From Nocardioides sp. Root122 (lineage in GTDB: Bacteria > Actinomycetota > Actinomycetes > Propionibacteriales > Nocardioidaceae): a stretch of DNA of 64,000 nt. The notes beneath the pieces were generated by a model. It made no database searches. It was not told the DNA's origin and worked only from the letters and a program-made list of their open reading frames with translations. This document shows positions 35,955-45,500 of the stretch, piece by piece. Within the stretch, counting starts at the first letter, position 1. Each line of letters starts with the position of its first letter. Location of the stretch: NCBI RefSeq assembly GCF_001425025.1, contig NZ_LMDE01000010.1, forward strand, positions 103,995-167,994. The letters are read 5' to 3'. The position numbers were made by a program, and so were the translations under genes.

Positions 35955-36953
35955 TCATCCCTCCGGCCTCGTGTCGCGGCGGAGCACGAAGCGCTGGTAG
36001 AGCGCGGCCATGGCCACGCCGATGACGAACAGGACCACCGACGCGGCGCCGGCGACGCCGTAGTTGCCGCGCTGCGTGCCCTGGGTGAGCAGGTAGGTGG
36101 CCATGGTCGTGGTGGCGTTGGCCGGTCCGCCGCCGGTGAGCACCCAGACGATGTCGAACTGCTGGATCGAGCCGATCATCGACAGGAAGCACCACGTGCG
36201 GATCGTCGGTCCCAGCAGGGGTACGACGACGCGCACCTGGGTCTGCCACCACGACGCGCCGTCGAGCGCGGCCGCCTCGTAGATCTCCTCGGGCACCGAC
36301 TGGAGCCCGGCGAGGAAGAGGAGGATGGCGAGCCCGAGGTACTTCCAGGTGAGCACCCCGAAGACCGCCCACAGGGCCAGGCTCGGTGTCCCGAGGAAGC
36401 CCTGGTCGGGTGGCGTCAGGCCGACCGCGCCGATCAGGCCGTCGGCGACCCCGGTCTCCGGCAGCAGGAGCTGGAACCAGATGACGCCCGCGATCACCTC
36501 GGCGACGACGTAGGGCACGAAGATGAGGGTGCGCACGACACCGCGCCCGCGCATCCGCCGGTTGAGCAGGAGCGCCACGGCCAGGCCGAGGGGGAGCTGG
36601 ATCAGGATGCTGAGCACCACGATGACGAAGTTGTGCCCGACCGCCTGGGTGAAGACGTCGTCGGTCAGCACCCGCTCGTAGTTGCGCAGGCCGACGAAGT
36701 CGTCCATCGGCCCGAAGCCACGCCACCGGTAGAACGACATCCGGACCGCGGACACGACGGGCCAGGCGATGAACAGGCCCATCAGCACCAGGGCCGGCGC
36801 GACGAAGACCGCGATCTCGAGACGGGTGCGCCACGAGCCGGCGCCCCCACCGGGACCACGGCGTGGGGGACGCCGTGGTCCGGGCGGGGAGGCGACGGTG
36901 TCGTCCGGGCCGGTGGTCCCGGCTGCGGTGGTCGCGACGGAGGAGAGGCTCAC
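35955..36953 (-). CDS. Sugar ABC transporter permease, MalF/CUT1 type
   Basis: 332 residues; a Pro/Gly-rich N-terminal tail of about 40 residues, then six membrane segments. The EAA loop is SVPEEIYEAAALDGASWWQTQVRVVVPLL. It pairs with the next permease. Ten bases separate it from the binding-protein gene upstream. Confidence 0.93.
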   Translation of the reverse strand: MSLSSVATTAAGTTGPDDTVASPPGPRRPPRRGPGGGAGSWRTRLEIAVFVAPALVLMGLFIAWPVVSAVRMSFYRWRGFGPMDDFVGLRNYERVLTDDVFTQAVGHNFVIVVLSILIQLPLGLAVALLLNRRMRGRGVVRTLIFVPYVVAEVIAGVIWFQLLLPETGVADGLIGAVGLTPPDQGFLGTPSLALWAVFGVLTWKYLGLAILLFLAGLQSVPEEIYEAAALDGASWWQTQVRVVVPLLGPTIRTWCFLSMIGSIQQFDIVWVLTGGGPANATTTMATYLLTQGTQRGNYGVAGAASVVLFVIGVAMAALYQRFVLRRDTRPEG

Positions 36954-36963
36954 GGCAGGTGCG

Positions 36964-38250
36964 TCAGCCCTGCTCGTCGGCGGCCTGCTGCATGGCGTCG
37001 ACGACGTCCTGCGGCGTGGCCTTGCCGGCGAAGAGCAGCGCGATCTCGTCGTTCATGGCGCCACCGATCGACTCACCGAAGGCGGTGTCGAAGTAGAGCT
37101 GGACGTAGGGCGCGTCGTCGCGGACCTGGATGAGGTCGCCGAGGACCGGGTTGGTGACCGCGTCTGTTGCGGCCGGGACGGTGGGCAGCCCCATGTCGTT
37201 CTCGGCGAAGCCGCGCTGGACGTCCTCGCTCAGCAGGTAGGTGACGAGGTCGACCGCGGAGTCGGGCGCCTTCGCCGACACGGCCCAGGCGTCGCCGCCA
37301 CCCAGGGCCGCGGTGGGGTCGCCCTCGCCGCCCTCGACGGCGGGGAACGGGAACCAGCCGGTCTTGTCGCCGAGGCCCTCGCCGTCGTCGGTCAGGCCCT
37401 GCATGACTCCGGGCTCCCAGTGGCCCTGGAGCTCGCTCGCCACCTTGCCGGTGGCCAGGAGGCCGGAGGCCGAGGTCGCGCCCTCCTGCGCCGGGGTGGC
37501 GAGGAAGCCCTTGTTGAACGGCTCGGTCTCGACGAGCTGCTGCACGACCTCGCCCGCCTTGACGAAGCACTCGTCGGAGAAGTCCAGGTCGGCCGTCGCC
37601 TGCGTGAGCACGTCCTCCGAGCACGAGCGGACGGCCGCGTAGTACCAGTAGTGGGCGGCCGGCCACTTGTCGCCGGCGCCGAGGGAGAGGGGAGTGAGGC
37701 CGGCCTCCTTCAGGGAGTCGTTGGCGTCCTCCCACTCCTGCATCGTGGTCGGCGGCGTGACGCCCGCCTCCTCGAAGTCGTCCGTGTTGTACCAGACCCC
37801 CACGACGCCGAGGGAGAACGGGAGGCCGTAGGTGCGGTCGTCGACCTGCCACCCGGCCACCGACCCGCCGATCGACTCGATCACGTCAGCGGCGTCGTCG
37901 GTGAGGTCGCGCGTCAGGCCGGCGTCGACGTGCGCGGCGAGCTCGCCGCCGCCGCGCTCCATGTAGACATCGGGCATGTCGCCGCTCTGGAAGGCGGCGG
38001 TCAGCTTGTCGACCATGTCCTCGTGGGCCATGGCGGTCACCTCGACGTCGACGCCGGGGTTGTCCTTCTCGAAGTCGGCGGCCACCTGCTCGTAGAAGCC
38101 CTTGCCGGGCTCGTTGTTGGAGTTGTGCCACCAGGTGATGGTCTTGCCGTCCCCGCCCGCCTCGGTGTCGTCCCCGCCACATGCCGCGGCAGTGAGCGAG
38201 AGCCCCGCGACCGTGAGGGCCAGCGCTGCGCCGCGTAGTTGCTTCCGCAT
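36964..38250 (-). CDS. Sugar ABC transporter substrate-binding lipoprotein
   Basis: 428 residues; lipobox LTAAACGG with the lipidated Cys near residue 24, then a CUT1 binding-protein fold (ITWWHNSNN, YEQVAADFEKDNPGVDVEV, LPFSLGVVGVWYN). The Trp/Tyr-rich WPAAHYWYYA region is typical of a sugar cleft. It captures an extracellular oligosaccharide, perhaps a beta-glucoside given the GH3 enzyme in the operon. The start at 38250 is set by the signal peptide MRKQLRG; the frame extends much further upstream without meaning. It is first in the operon, with the LacI operator about 85 bases ahead. Confidence 0.93.
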   Translation of the reverse strand: MRKQLRGAALALTVAGLSLTAAACGGDDTEAGGDGKTITWWHNSNNEPGKGFYEQVAADFEKDNPGVDVEVTAMAHEDMVDKLTAAFQSGDMPDVYMERGGGELAAHVDAGLTRDLTDDAADVIESIGGSVAGWQVDDRTYGLPFSLGVVGVWYNTDDFEEAGVTPPTTMQEWEDANDSLKEAGLTPLSLGAGDKWPAAHYWYYAAVRSCSEDVLTQATADLDFSDECFVKAGEVVQQLVETEPFNKGFLATPAQEGATSASGLLATGKVASELQGHWEPGVMQGLTDDGEGLGDKTGWFPFPAVEGGEGDPTAALGGGDAWAVSAKAPDSAVDLVTYLLSEDVQRGFAENDMGLPTVPAATDAVTNPVLGDLIQVRDDAPYVQLYFDTAFGESIGGAMNDEIALLFAGKATPQDVVDAMQQAADEQG

Positions 38251-38303
38251 CTCGACCGTTCCTCTCCGCCCACATCCCGGTATGACGTGGATCACACCAC
38301 GGA

Positions 38304-38348
38304 ACCTTGGTCGTCGGCGGAGGGGTGTGTCAATCGTTATCGATAACG
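38304..38348 (-). promoter_or_regulatory. Promoter and LacI operator of the sugar operon
   Basis: A perfect 14-base palindrome CGTTATCGATAACG lies at 38335-38348. Directly beside it on the minus strand is a consensus -35 TTGACA (38333-38328), with CAAGGT at 38309-38304 as a possible -10 after 18 bases. The rest of the 308-base gap 38251-38558 holds the 5' leader and, further up, one inverted repeat; I see no gene in it. Confidence 0.8.
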
Positions 38349-38445
38349 TTTTCCATTTCGAAAATTCCGAGCGCTGCTCATCGCCTTGGGGTGGTGATCG
38401 CGACGATCGGTGCCACGAGTGAGTCGGCTCGGCCGTGCACCAGGA

Positions 38446-38511
38446 AGGCAGTTCGCGTTGATGGCCCTCGACCTCACGCTCAGCGTCGGTTCTCCACCGC
38501 CTGAACTGCCT
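38446..38511. repeat. Inverted repeat with 48-base spacer
   Basis: AGGCAGTTC at 38446-38454 and its exact complement GAACTGCCT at 38503-38511. It lies between the lipoprotein gene stop and the sugar operon promoter. It could be part of a terminator-like fold for the lipoprotein gene, but the spacer is long. Confidence 0.4.
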
Positions 38512-38558
38512 GCTAGGTGCTCGTCGCCAGAGTCGCTTGTCCCCAGCCGCGGCACCCT

Positions 38559-39509
38559 TCAGTCTTCGCTCTGCCAGCGTTGCGCGGGACCGAGTGGCAA
38601 CGCCTGGATGGCGGCGAGGAGCTGGGGGTCGGCCTCGTACTCGGTGGACATGTTGTCGCGACCGAACCCGGTGCGGGCAACAACCCGGCAACCGGGCACG
38701 AGGAAGGAGACGCGGTCGCCCCACACCGTGACGCCCTCCAAGGTGGCTGAGTACGGTGCCATCTCGCACCGGTCGCGGCCTTCGGCTGGTGTGTCCAGCA
38801 AGTCGGAGTTGAGGCGCTCGAGAAGATCGTCAGGGATGGTCGTCGACCTCATCCTGTACGGCCCGACGCCCACGCACCACGTCGCTGCTGTCAGCGTCAG
38901 CGGCACGGCCGGCAGGACGCTTGTCGGCTCCGACCTGGGCGGCATCGGGCATGCGAGCGGCTTGTCGTCCGCTCTCGGCGGATTCGTCGCGGCTCGCTGC
39001 GCGAGGAGAGCGTCGGCGAATGCGGTGGCGAGCTCGTCGCCGTTCTGTCGCTGGACGTGGTCGCCGACGACCGCGGTGTGACATCCGGCCTCGTCGTAGG
39101 CGACCGCCCGCGCGTCCCCGTCGGGGTAGCGGAACCAGTAGACGTGGTGCGGGCCGTCGTCCATGTGGCAGGGCGTGTCCGGATCGAAGTCTGGCAAGCC
39201 GTTGACCAACTCGACCATCGCGTCGGCGCCGGAGGTGAGCTCGTCCGCCGGTGCCTCGATCGGTGGGCCCGTCAGGTCGCCGGTGTAGGCGATGGTCGGC
39301 TCGCCAGGGCACAGCCGGACGGCCACGGCTCCGACCGGGAGGTCGCCGCCGGGGTACCTGAGCGGCGTCTCGGGCGGTGGGCACCCTGCCCGGAGCCCGG
39401 CCGGCACCGGTGCGAGCGACGCTCCGTCGGCCCCAGCAGAAGAGGTCTCCTCACCGCCGCACGCACACAGCAGTAGCAGCAGAGCAGCCACCAGCCCCCG
39501 TGACGTCAT
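38559..39509 (-). CDS. Lipoprotein of unknown function
   Basis: 316 residues with a lipoprotein signal (LVAALLLLLCACGG, Cys near residue 15). The mature part is rich in Cys, Pro and Asp, with paired features such as VRLCPGEPTIAYTGDLTGP, a Cys/His segment TPCHMDDGPHHVYWFRYPDGD and a late VSFLVPGCRVVART. No catalytic family is recognised. Its codon use is visibly less GC-biased than its neighbours, suggesting more recent acquisition or relaxed expression. It is alone on its transcript. Confidence 0.78.
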   Translation of the reverse strand: MTSRGLVAALLLLLCACGGEETSSAGADGASLAPVPAGLRAGCPPPETPLRYPGGDLPVGAVAVRLCPGEPTIAYTGDLTGPPIEAPADELTSGADAMVELVNGLPDFDPDTPCHMDDGPHHVYWFRYPDGDARAVAYDEAGCHTAVVGDHVQRQNGDELATAFADALLAQRAATNPPRADDKPLACPMPPRSEPTSVLPAVPLTLTAATWCVGVGPYRMRSTTIPDDLLERLNSDLLDTPAEGRDRCEMAPYSATLEGVTVWGDRVSFLVPGCRVVARTGFGRDNMSTEYEADPQLLAAIQALPLGPAQRWQSED

Positions 39510-39626
39510 GGCCCCTGAACGTGGCCGACCGATGCTGACGACGCAACCGTTGTTGCCGGATCGTTGTCGGCGGGTCGCGAGACACCGGCGGCAACCTGCC
39601 GCTCTCCGCGTTGGGAGGAACGCCTC

Positions 39627-40067
39627 TCAGTCCATGAACCAGTTGAAGAGACGTCCGGCCAGAGGGGTCGGCAACCACGCCATGATCGAGATGGCCACGA
39701 GCAGCGTCGCCACGACCAGCGCGCGCACCCGCGGGGACAGCAGACCGCGGTAGACCCACAGCACCCGGGCCGACCACCACAACGTCCCCGCGGCCAGGAA
39801 CGGGCCGACCGTGACCGCGAAGACGCCCGCCACGCCGATCGGTGCACCGAGCGCGGTCCGGTAGGGCCACTGCTCCGTCAGCTCCAGCGCCCAGAGCTCC
39901 TCCATCGAGGAACCCTGCAGCCCGTTCGCGTAGTAGGGCAGCACGAGCGACACGACGTACGTCCCCACGCAGCTCACCGTCAGGAGCAGGACGAACCATG
40001 CCGACCGGAGCGAGGGCGGCCGGCGCTCGGTGGCCACCCACCCCTCGACGTGCCCCACGTGCGCCAT
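39627..40067 (-). CDS. Small membrane protein of unknown function
   Basis: About 146 residues from the ATG at 40067. Three clear membrane segments at about 24-46 (FVLLLTVSCVGTYVVSLVLPYY), 75-100 and 112-132. It is divergent from the metal ATPase gene across 146 bases, so the two may share a control region. The longer frame upstream overlaps that gene's promoter and is not supported. No family recognised. Confidence 0.65.
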   Translation of the reverse strand: MAHVGHVEGWVATERRPPSLRSAWFVLLLTVSCVGTYVVSLVLPYYANGLQGSSMEELWALELTEQWPYRTALGAPIGVAGVFAVTVGPFLAAGTLWWSARVLWVYRGLLSPRVRALVVATLLVAISIMAWLPTPLAGRLFNWFMD

Positions 40068-40172
40068 CACCGCAGTGTGCGCGCGTGACGGTGACCGGGG
40101 CGGGCCATGCACCGACGTACCCCGCGCGGGGTAGCGCGCACGGGTCCATCGGCCCACGGCGACACTGCAGGA

Positions 40173-40185
40173 CGGCCCTGTCCAC
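40173..40185 (+). promoter_or_regulatory. 13-bp motif shared with the MBL-fold gene promoter
   Basis: CGGCCCTGTCCAC is identical to 28157-28169, and sits 28 bases before the ATPase start, as the other sits 48 bases before the beta-CASP gene. A repeated 13-mer at two promoter-proximal places suggests a common regulator. Confidence 0.4.
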
Positions 40186-40213
40186 ACCGCCCTGCATCGG
40201 GTGACATGGAGGC

Positions 40214-42529
40214 ATGGAGGCCGTCCAGGCACGTCGTGCGGTCCTGCTCTTCGCAGGCTCGACCCTGCTCCTCGCCCTCGGCGGCGGCCTGTGGGTCCTC
40301 GGCCGCGCCGACGTCGCAGACGTCCTCTGGCTCGTCGGCGCCGCCGCTGGGCTCGTCGCCTCGGTCGCCTCGACCGCGGACGCGTTCCGTCGCCACCGGC
40401 CGACGGTCGACGTGATCGCCCTGCTCGCCCTGGCCGGGGCACTGGCGGTCGGTGAGTACTTCGCCGGCGCCGTGATCACCGTGATGCTCGCGACGGGGCA
40501 GCTGCTCGACGCCCGTGCGGACGCGCGCGCCCGGCGCGAGCTGCGCCTCCTCCTGGAGCGTTCACCGCGCACGGCCAGGCGCCGCGTCGCGGACGGGATG
40601 GTCGAGGTCCCGGTCGACGCGGTGGTCGTCGGCGACACCCTGCTGGTGCGGACCGGTGAGGTCGTCCCGGTGGACGGGCGGCTGCTCACCCGGGCCACCC
40701 TCGACGAGTCCGCGCTGACCGGTGAGCCGCTGCCGGTGGAGCAGGCGCCCGGCGGGACCGTGCGCAGCGGTGCCGTCAACGCCGGCGCACCCTTCGACCT
40801 GCTGGCCACCGCCTCCGCCGGCGAGTCGACGTACGCCGGCCTGGTCCGGCTGGTCGAGCAGGCGCAGGCCGCGTCCGCCCCCTTCGTCCGGCTCGCCGAC
40901 CGCCTCGCGGTCGTCTTCGTGCCGGTCACCCTCGTGCTGGCCGGTGCGGCATGGGCGCTGAGCGGCGACCCCGTGCGCGCCGTGGCTGTGCTCGTCGTCG
41001 CCACCCCGTGCCCCCTGCTGCTGGCGGCTCCGATCGCCTACATCTCCGGCCTCGCCCGGGCCACGCGGGTGGGCGTGGTCATCAAGGGGGGCGGTGCGCT
41101 GGAGCGCCTCGCGGCCGCGCGCATCATCATGTTCGACAAGACGGGCACCCTGACCCGTGGGCGCCCCGAGCTCGTCGGCACGGTCACCGCGAGCGACGAC
41201 CTGGCCGCCGACGAGCTGCTGCGGCTCGCTGCCTCGCTCGACCAGGTGTCGCCGCACGTGCTCGCCACCTCGATCGTCTCCGCCGCCACCGCGCGAGGTC
41301 TCGCGCTCGAGATGCCGAGCGAGGTCGTCGAGGAGCACGGCTACGGGCTCAGCGGGCTGGTCGGGGGCCGGCGGGTCGCGCTCGGGAAGCGTTCGTGGAT
41401 CGTGCCCGACGCCGCGCCGGCGTGGGCCCAGCGGGCGCGCCGGCGCGCCAGCCTCGACGGCTCGATGACGGTGTTCGCCGCGGTCGACGGTGTCCCGGCC
41501 GGGGCGTTCCTCCTGGAGGACGTCATCCGCCCCGACGCGCCGCGCATGGTGCACGGGCTGCGGGATGCCGGCATCCAGCGCGTCGTCCTGGTCACCGGGG
41601 ACCGGGCGGACACCGCCGAGACGGTGGGCAGGATCGTCGGGACCGACGCCGTCCGCGCCGAGTGCGACCCGGGGGAGAAGCTCGCGGTCATCGAGGCCGA
41701 ACGGGCGGACGGCGTCGTGATGATGGTCGGCGACGGCGTCAACGACGCCCCCGCCCTCGCTGCTGCGGACGTCGGCGTCGCACTCGCCGCGCGGGGCGCC
41801 ACCGCGTCCTCGGAGGCGGCCGACGTCGTGCTGACCGTCGACCGCGTCGATGCCCTCGCCGACGCCATCCTCATCGCGCAGCGCTCGCGTCGCATCGCGC
41901 GTCAGGCCGTCGGCACGGGGATGGTCCTGTCCTTCGTCGGGATGGCCGCCGCGGCGCTGGGCTTCCTGCCGCCGGCTGCGGGTGCGGTGCTCCAGGAGGG
42001 CATCGACGTGCTGGCGATCGGGCTGGCACTCAGGGCGGTGCTCCCCGGACGCACGCACACCGTGACCCTGCCGCACGCGGACGTCGTGATGGGCCACCGG
42101 CTGCGCGCCCAGCACGAGGCGTCCCTGGTCGTGGTGGAGGAGATCCGGGCCGTCGCCGACCGGATCAGCACGCAGGCCCCGGATGTCGCGCCGGTGCGCC
42201 GGCTCCTGGACCGGCTCCGCTCCGAGCTGCTCACCCACGAGCGTGCCGACCAGGCCGAGCTGGTGTCGCTCGTCGCGCGGGCGCTCGGCGAACCGGCGAC
42301 GTACGCACTCACGAGGACGCACGCCGAGATCGAGCACCAGGTCGCCCGCCTCGGTCGGCTGCTCGACGACGTCCCGGACGAGGGGGCACAGCCCGAGGAC
42401 ATGGTGGAGGTGCGCCGCCTGCTCTACGGCCTGTACGGCGTGATGCGGCTGCACAACGCGCAGGAGGACGAGACCGCCCACAGCCTGTTGCCCGCGGTCG
42501 AGGCGCCCCGTCCGGCCGCCGCCGGTTGA
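40214..42529 (+). CDS. P1B-type metal-transporting ATPase with C-terminal hemerythrin-like domain
   Basis: 771 residues. The core has TGEPLPVE, the metal-site motif TPCP at 264-267 (followed by LLLAAP rather than the CPC of copper pumps), phosphorylation site DKTGTLT at 308-314 and GDGVNDAPALAAADVG. Residues about 618-760 form a four-helix hemerythrin-like domain (HRLRAQHEASLV, LLTHERADQAEL, THAEIEHQVARL, LYGVMRLHNAQEDETAHSLL). TPCP plus a hemerythrin-like tail is what I recall for subgroup P1B-5 from Acidothermus, linked to Ni/Fe. The diiron tail could sense iron or oxygen. No N-terminal metal-binding domain is present. Confidence 0.9.
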   Translation: MEAVQARRAVLLFAGSTLLLALGGGLWVLGRADVADVLWLVGAAAGLVASVASTADAFRRHRPTVDVIALLALAGALAVGEYFAGAVITVMLATGQLLDARADARARRELRLLLERSPRTARRRVADGMVEVPVDAVVVGDTLLVRTGEVVPVDGRLLTRATLDESALTGEPLPVEQAPGGTVRSGAVNAGAPFDLLATASAGESTYAGLVRLVEQAQAASAPFVRLADRLAVVFVPVTLVLAGAAWALSGDPVRAVAVLVVATPCPLLLAAPIAYISGLARATRVGVVIKGGGALERLAAARIIMFDKTGTLTRGRPELVGTVTASDDLAADELLRLAASLDQVSPHVLATSIVSAATARGLALEMPSEVVEEHGYGLSGLVGGRRVALGKRSWIVPDAAPAWAQRARRRASLDGSMTVFAAVDGVPAGAFLLEDVIRPDAPRMVHGLRDAGIQRVVLVTGDRADTAETVGRIVGTDAVRAECDPGEKLAVIEAERADGVVMMVGDGVNDAPALAAADVGVALAARGATASSEAADVVLTVDRVDALADAILIAQRSRRIARQAVGTGMVLSFVGMAAAALGFLPPAAGAVLQEGIDVLAIGLALRAVLPGRTHTVTLPHADVVMGHRLRAQHEASLVVVEEIRAVADRISTQAPDVAPVRRLLDRLRSELLTHERADQAELVSLVARALGEPATYALTRTHAEIEHQVARLGRLLDDVPDEGAQPEDMVEVRRLLYGLYGVMRLHNAQEDETAHSLLPAVEAPRPAAAG

Positions 42530-42542
42530 CTCGCGGCGCCGG

Positions 42543-45500
42543 TCAGCGGAAGTCGCGCGAGGACGCCCGGGCCTGGAGCACCGCGCCGGCGCCCGGCACG
42601 ACCACGTCGATCGGCTCGACCCGGTCGGCGATCAGGTTGGTGACGCCCTCGTTGCGCTCGAGGCGGCCGCGGATGACGACCGCGACGCGGTTGCGGGCGG
42701 CCTGCCGGTGCGCCTTCATCACGCCGACGGAGCAGACCACGTTGAGCATGCCGGTCTCGTCCTCGAGGTTGAGGAAGGTCACCCCCATCGCCGTGCCGGG
42801 CCGTTGGCGGTGGGTCACCAGCCCGCCGACGTGGACGCGGCGCCCGGTCTCGGTGGTGGCGAGGTCGGCGACGGAGCGCACGCCCGCGCGGCGCAGGTCC
42901 TCGCGCAGGTGCTCCACCGGGTGGCGCTCGGGGGAGATGCCCGTGGCCCACAGGTCGGCCAGGGTGATCTCCGGCTCGCTCATGCCCGGCAGCGTCGGGG
43001 CCGCGGGTGCCGGGGTGGTGCCGGGCAGGTGCGCGGCGTCCTCGGCGAACCCCGCCGCCCACAGCGCCTCGCGGCGCCCGAGCCCCCACGCGTCGAACGC
43101 GCCAGCCGTGGCCAGCGCCTCCAGCTGGGCCGAGGTCAGGTCGGCGCGCCGGGACAGGTCGGTGACGTCGGTGAAAGGCGCCTCCTGACGGGCCGCGACG
43201 ATCCGGCGCGCCACGTCGAGCCCGATGCCCCGCACCGAGTCGAGCCCGAGGCGTACGGCGAGCGCGGTGTCGCGGCGGTGGGTCGGCACCGGGTCCGGCG
43301 TGCCGGGCACCCACTCGACCCGCTCGAACCGCGGCCGGCAGCACGCGTCGGGACCGCTGGCCCGGACCGGGCCGATGATGACCGGCTCGAGGTCTGCCTG
43401 CGCGGCGGAGCGCGCCACGTCGGGACGGCGGACGTCGACCCCGTGGCGGCGCGCGTCGCCGACCAGCGACTGGGGGGAGTAGAAGCCCATCGGCTGGTTG
43501 CGCAGCAGGCCGGCGAGGAACGCCGCGGGGTAGTGCAGCTTGAACCACGACGAGGCGTAGACCAGCAGGGCGAAGGACAGGGCGTGCGACTCGGCGAAGC
43601 CGAAGTTGGCGAACGACAGGATCTTGACGTAGATCGAGTCGGCGAGCTCGCCGACGATGCCGCGGCGCTCCATGCCTTCGTAGAGCTTCTGCTTGACCGA
43701 CTCGATGCGCTCCACACCACGCTTGGACCCCATCGCCCGGCGCAGCAGGTCGGCGTCGTCGCGGCTGCAGTCGCCGAGGGTGACCGCCATCGCCATCAGC
43801 TGCTCCTGGAACAGCGGCACCCCCTTCGTGCGCTCGAGCACCGGCACCAGCTCGGGGTGGTCGTAGGTCACCGGCTCCTGCCCGGTGGCGCGGCGGACGT
43901 AGGGGTGCACGGCGCCGCCCTGGATCGGCCCGGGCCGGATCAGCGCGATCTCGATCGCGAGGTCGTAGAACTCGCGCGGTCGCAGGCGCGGCAGCGTGCC
44001 GATCTGGGCGCGGCTCTCGACCTGGAACACCCCGATCGAGTCGGCCCGGCACAGCATGTCGTAGACGGCCGGCTCCTCCTTGGGCATCGAGGCGAGGTCC
44101 CACTGCTCGCCGAGGTGCTCGGCGACGAGCCGCATCATGTGGTCGATCGCGCCGAGCATGCCGAGGCCGAGCAGGTCGAACTTCACCAGCCCCATCGACT
44201 CGCAGGCGTCCTTGTCCCACTGCAGCACGGTGCGCTTGTCCATCCGGCCCCGCTCGATCGGGCAGACCTCGCCGATCGGCCGCTCGGTCAGCACCATGCC
44301 GCCGGAGTGGATGCCGAGGTGGCGGGGCGCACCCAGCAGCTCCTCGGCGAGGGCGACCACCTGCGGGGGCACGTCGTGGGCCTCGGGATCGCCCTGGTCG
44401 CCCGCGACCACTGACTTCCAGCCGTCGATCTGCTTGGACCAGGCGTCCTGCTGGCCGGGGGAGAAGCCCAGCGCCTTGGCGGCGTCGCGCACGGCCATCC
44501 GCGGGCGGTAGCCGATCACGTTGGCCACCTGGGCGGCGTTGCGGCGGCCGTAGGTGTCGTAGACCCACTGGATCACCTCCTCACGCCGGTCGGAGTCGAA
44601 GTCGACGTCGATGTCGGGCTCCTCCTCGCGGTGCGCGGAGATGAAGCGCTCGAAGGGGAGCTGGTAGAAGACGGCGTCGACCGCGGTGATGCCGAGGGCG
44701 TAGCAGACCGCCGAGCTGGCCGCGGAGCCGCGACCCTGGCAGAGGATCTTCTGCTCGCGGGCGAAGGCGACGATGTCGTGCACGATGACGAAGTAGCCGG
44801 CGAAGTCCTTCTCCGAGATCACGCGCAGCTCGTGCTCGAGGCGATCGCGCGCCTCCTCCTCGTGCGGGACGCCGGCGTACCTCTCCGCGAAGCCGCGCTC
44901 GGCCAGCACCCGCAACCACGAGTCGGCCGTGTGGCCCTCGGGGATCTGCCGCTTGGGCAGCGCCGGCGAGGCCTTCTTGAGGTCGAACGCGAGGTCGTCG
45001 GCGAGGCTGACGCTCCGAGCCACCGCCTGGGGGTACGCCGCCAGCGCGGCCGCCGTCTCGGCACCGCTGCGCAGGTGGCCCGAGCCGGAGAGGTCGAGCC
45101 AGCCGTCGAGCTCCGCCAGGCTGCGTCGCGCGCGCACCGCCGCCATGGCTGACGCCAACCGGTGCCGCTGCGGCGTGGCGTGGTGCGCGTTGCCCGCCGC
45201 GACGAGGTCGAGGCCGTGCACCCCGGCCAGCCGTGCCAGCGCGGCGTTGGTCGCATCGGTCCCCGGTCGCGGTGAGACCTCCACGAGCACGTCCTCCATG
45301 CCGAAGAGCGAGGTCAGCCGGTCGAGGGCCACGGCCGCGGCGGGCTCACCGCCGTGTGCCAGCGCCTGCTGGACCGTGCCCTTGCGACAGCCCGTCAGCA
45401 CGACCCAGTGGCCACGACCCCGCTCACCGAGCTCGTCGAGGTCGTAGACCGGGCGGCCCTTCTCGTCGCCGCGCAGGTGCGCGTCGGTGATCGCGGCAGC

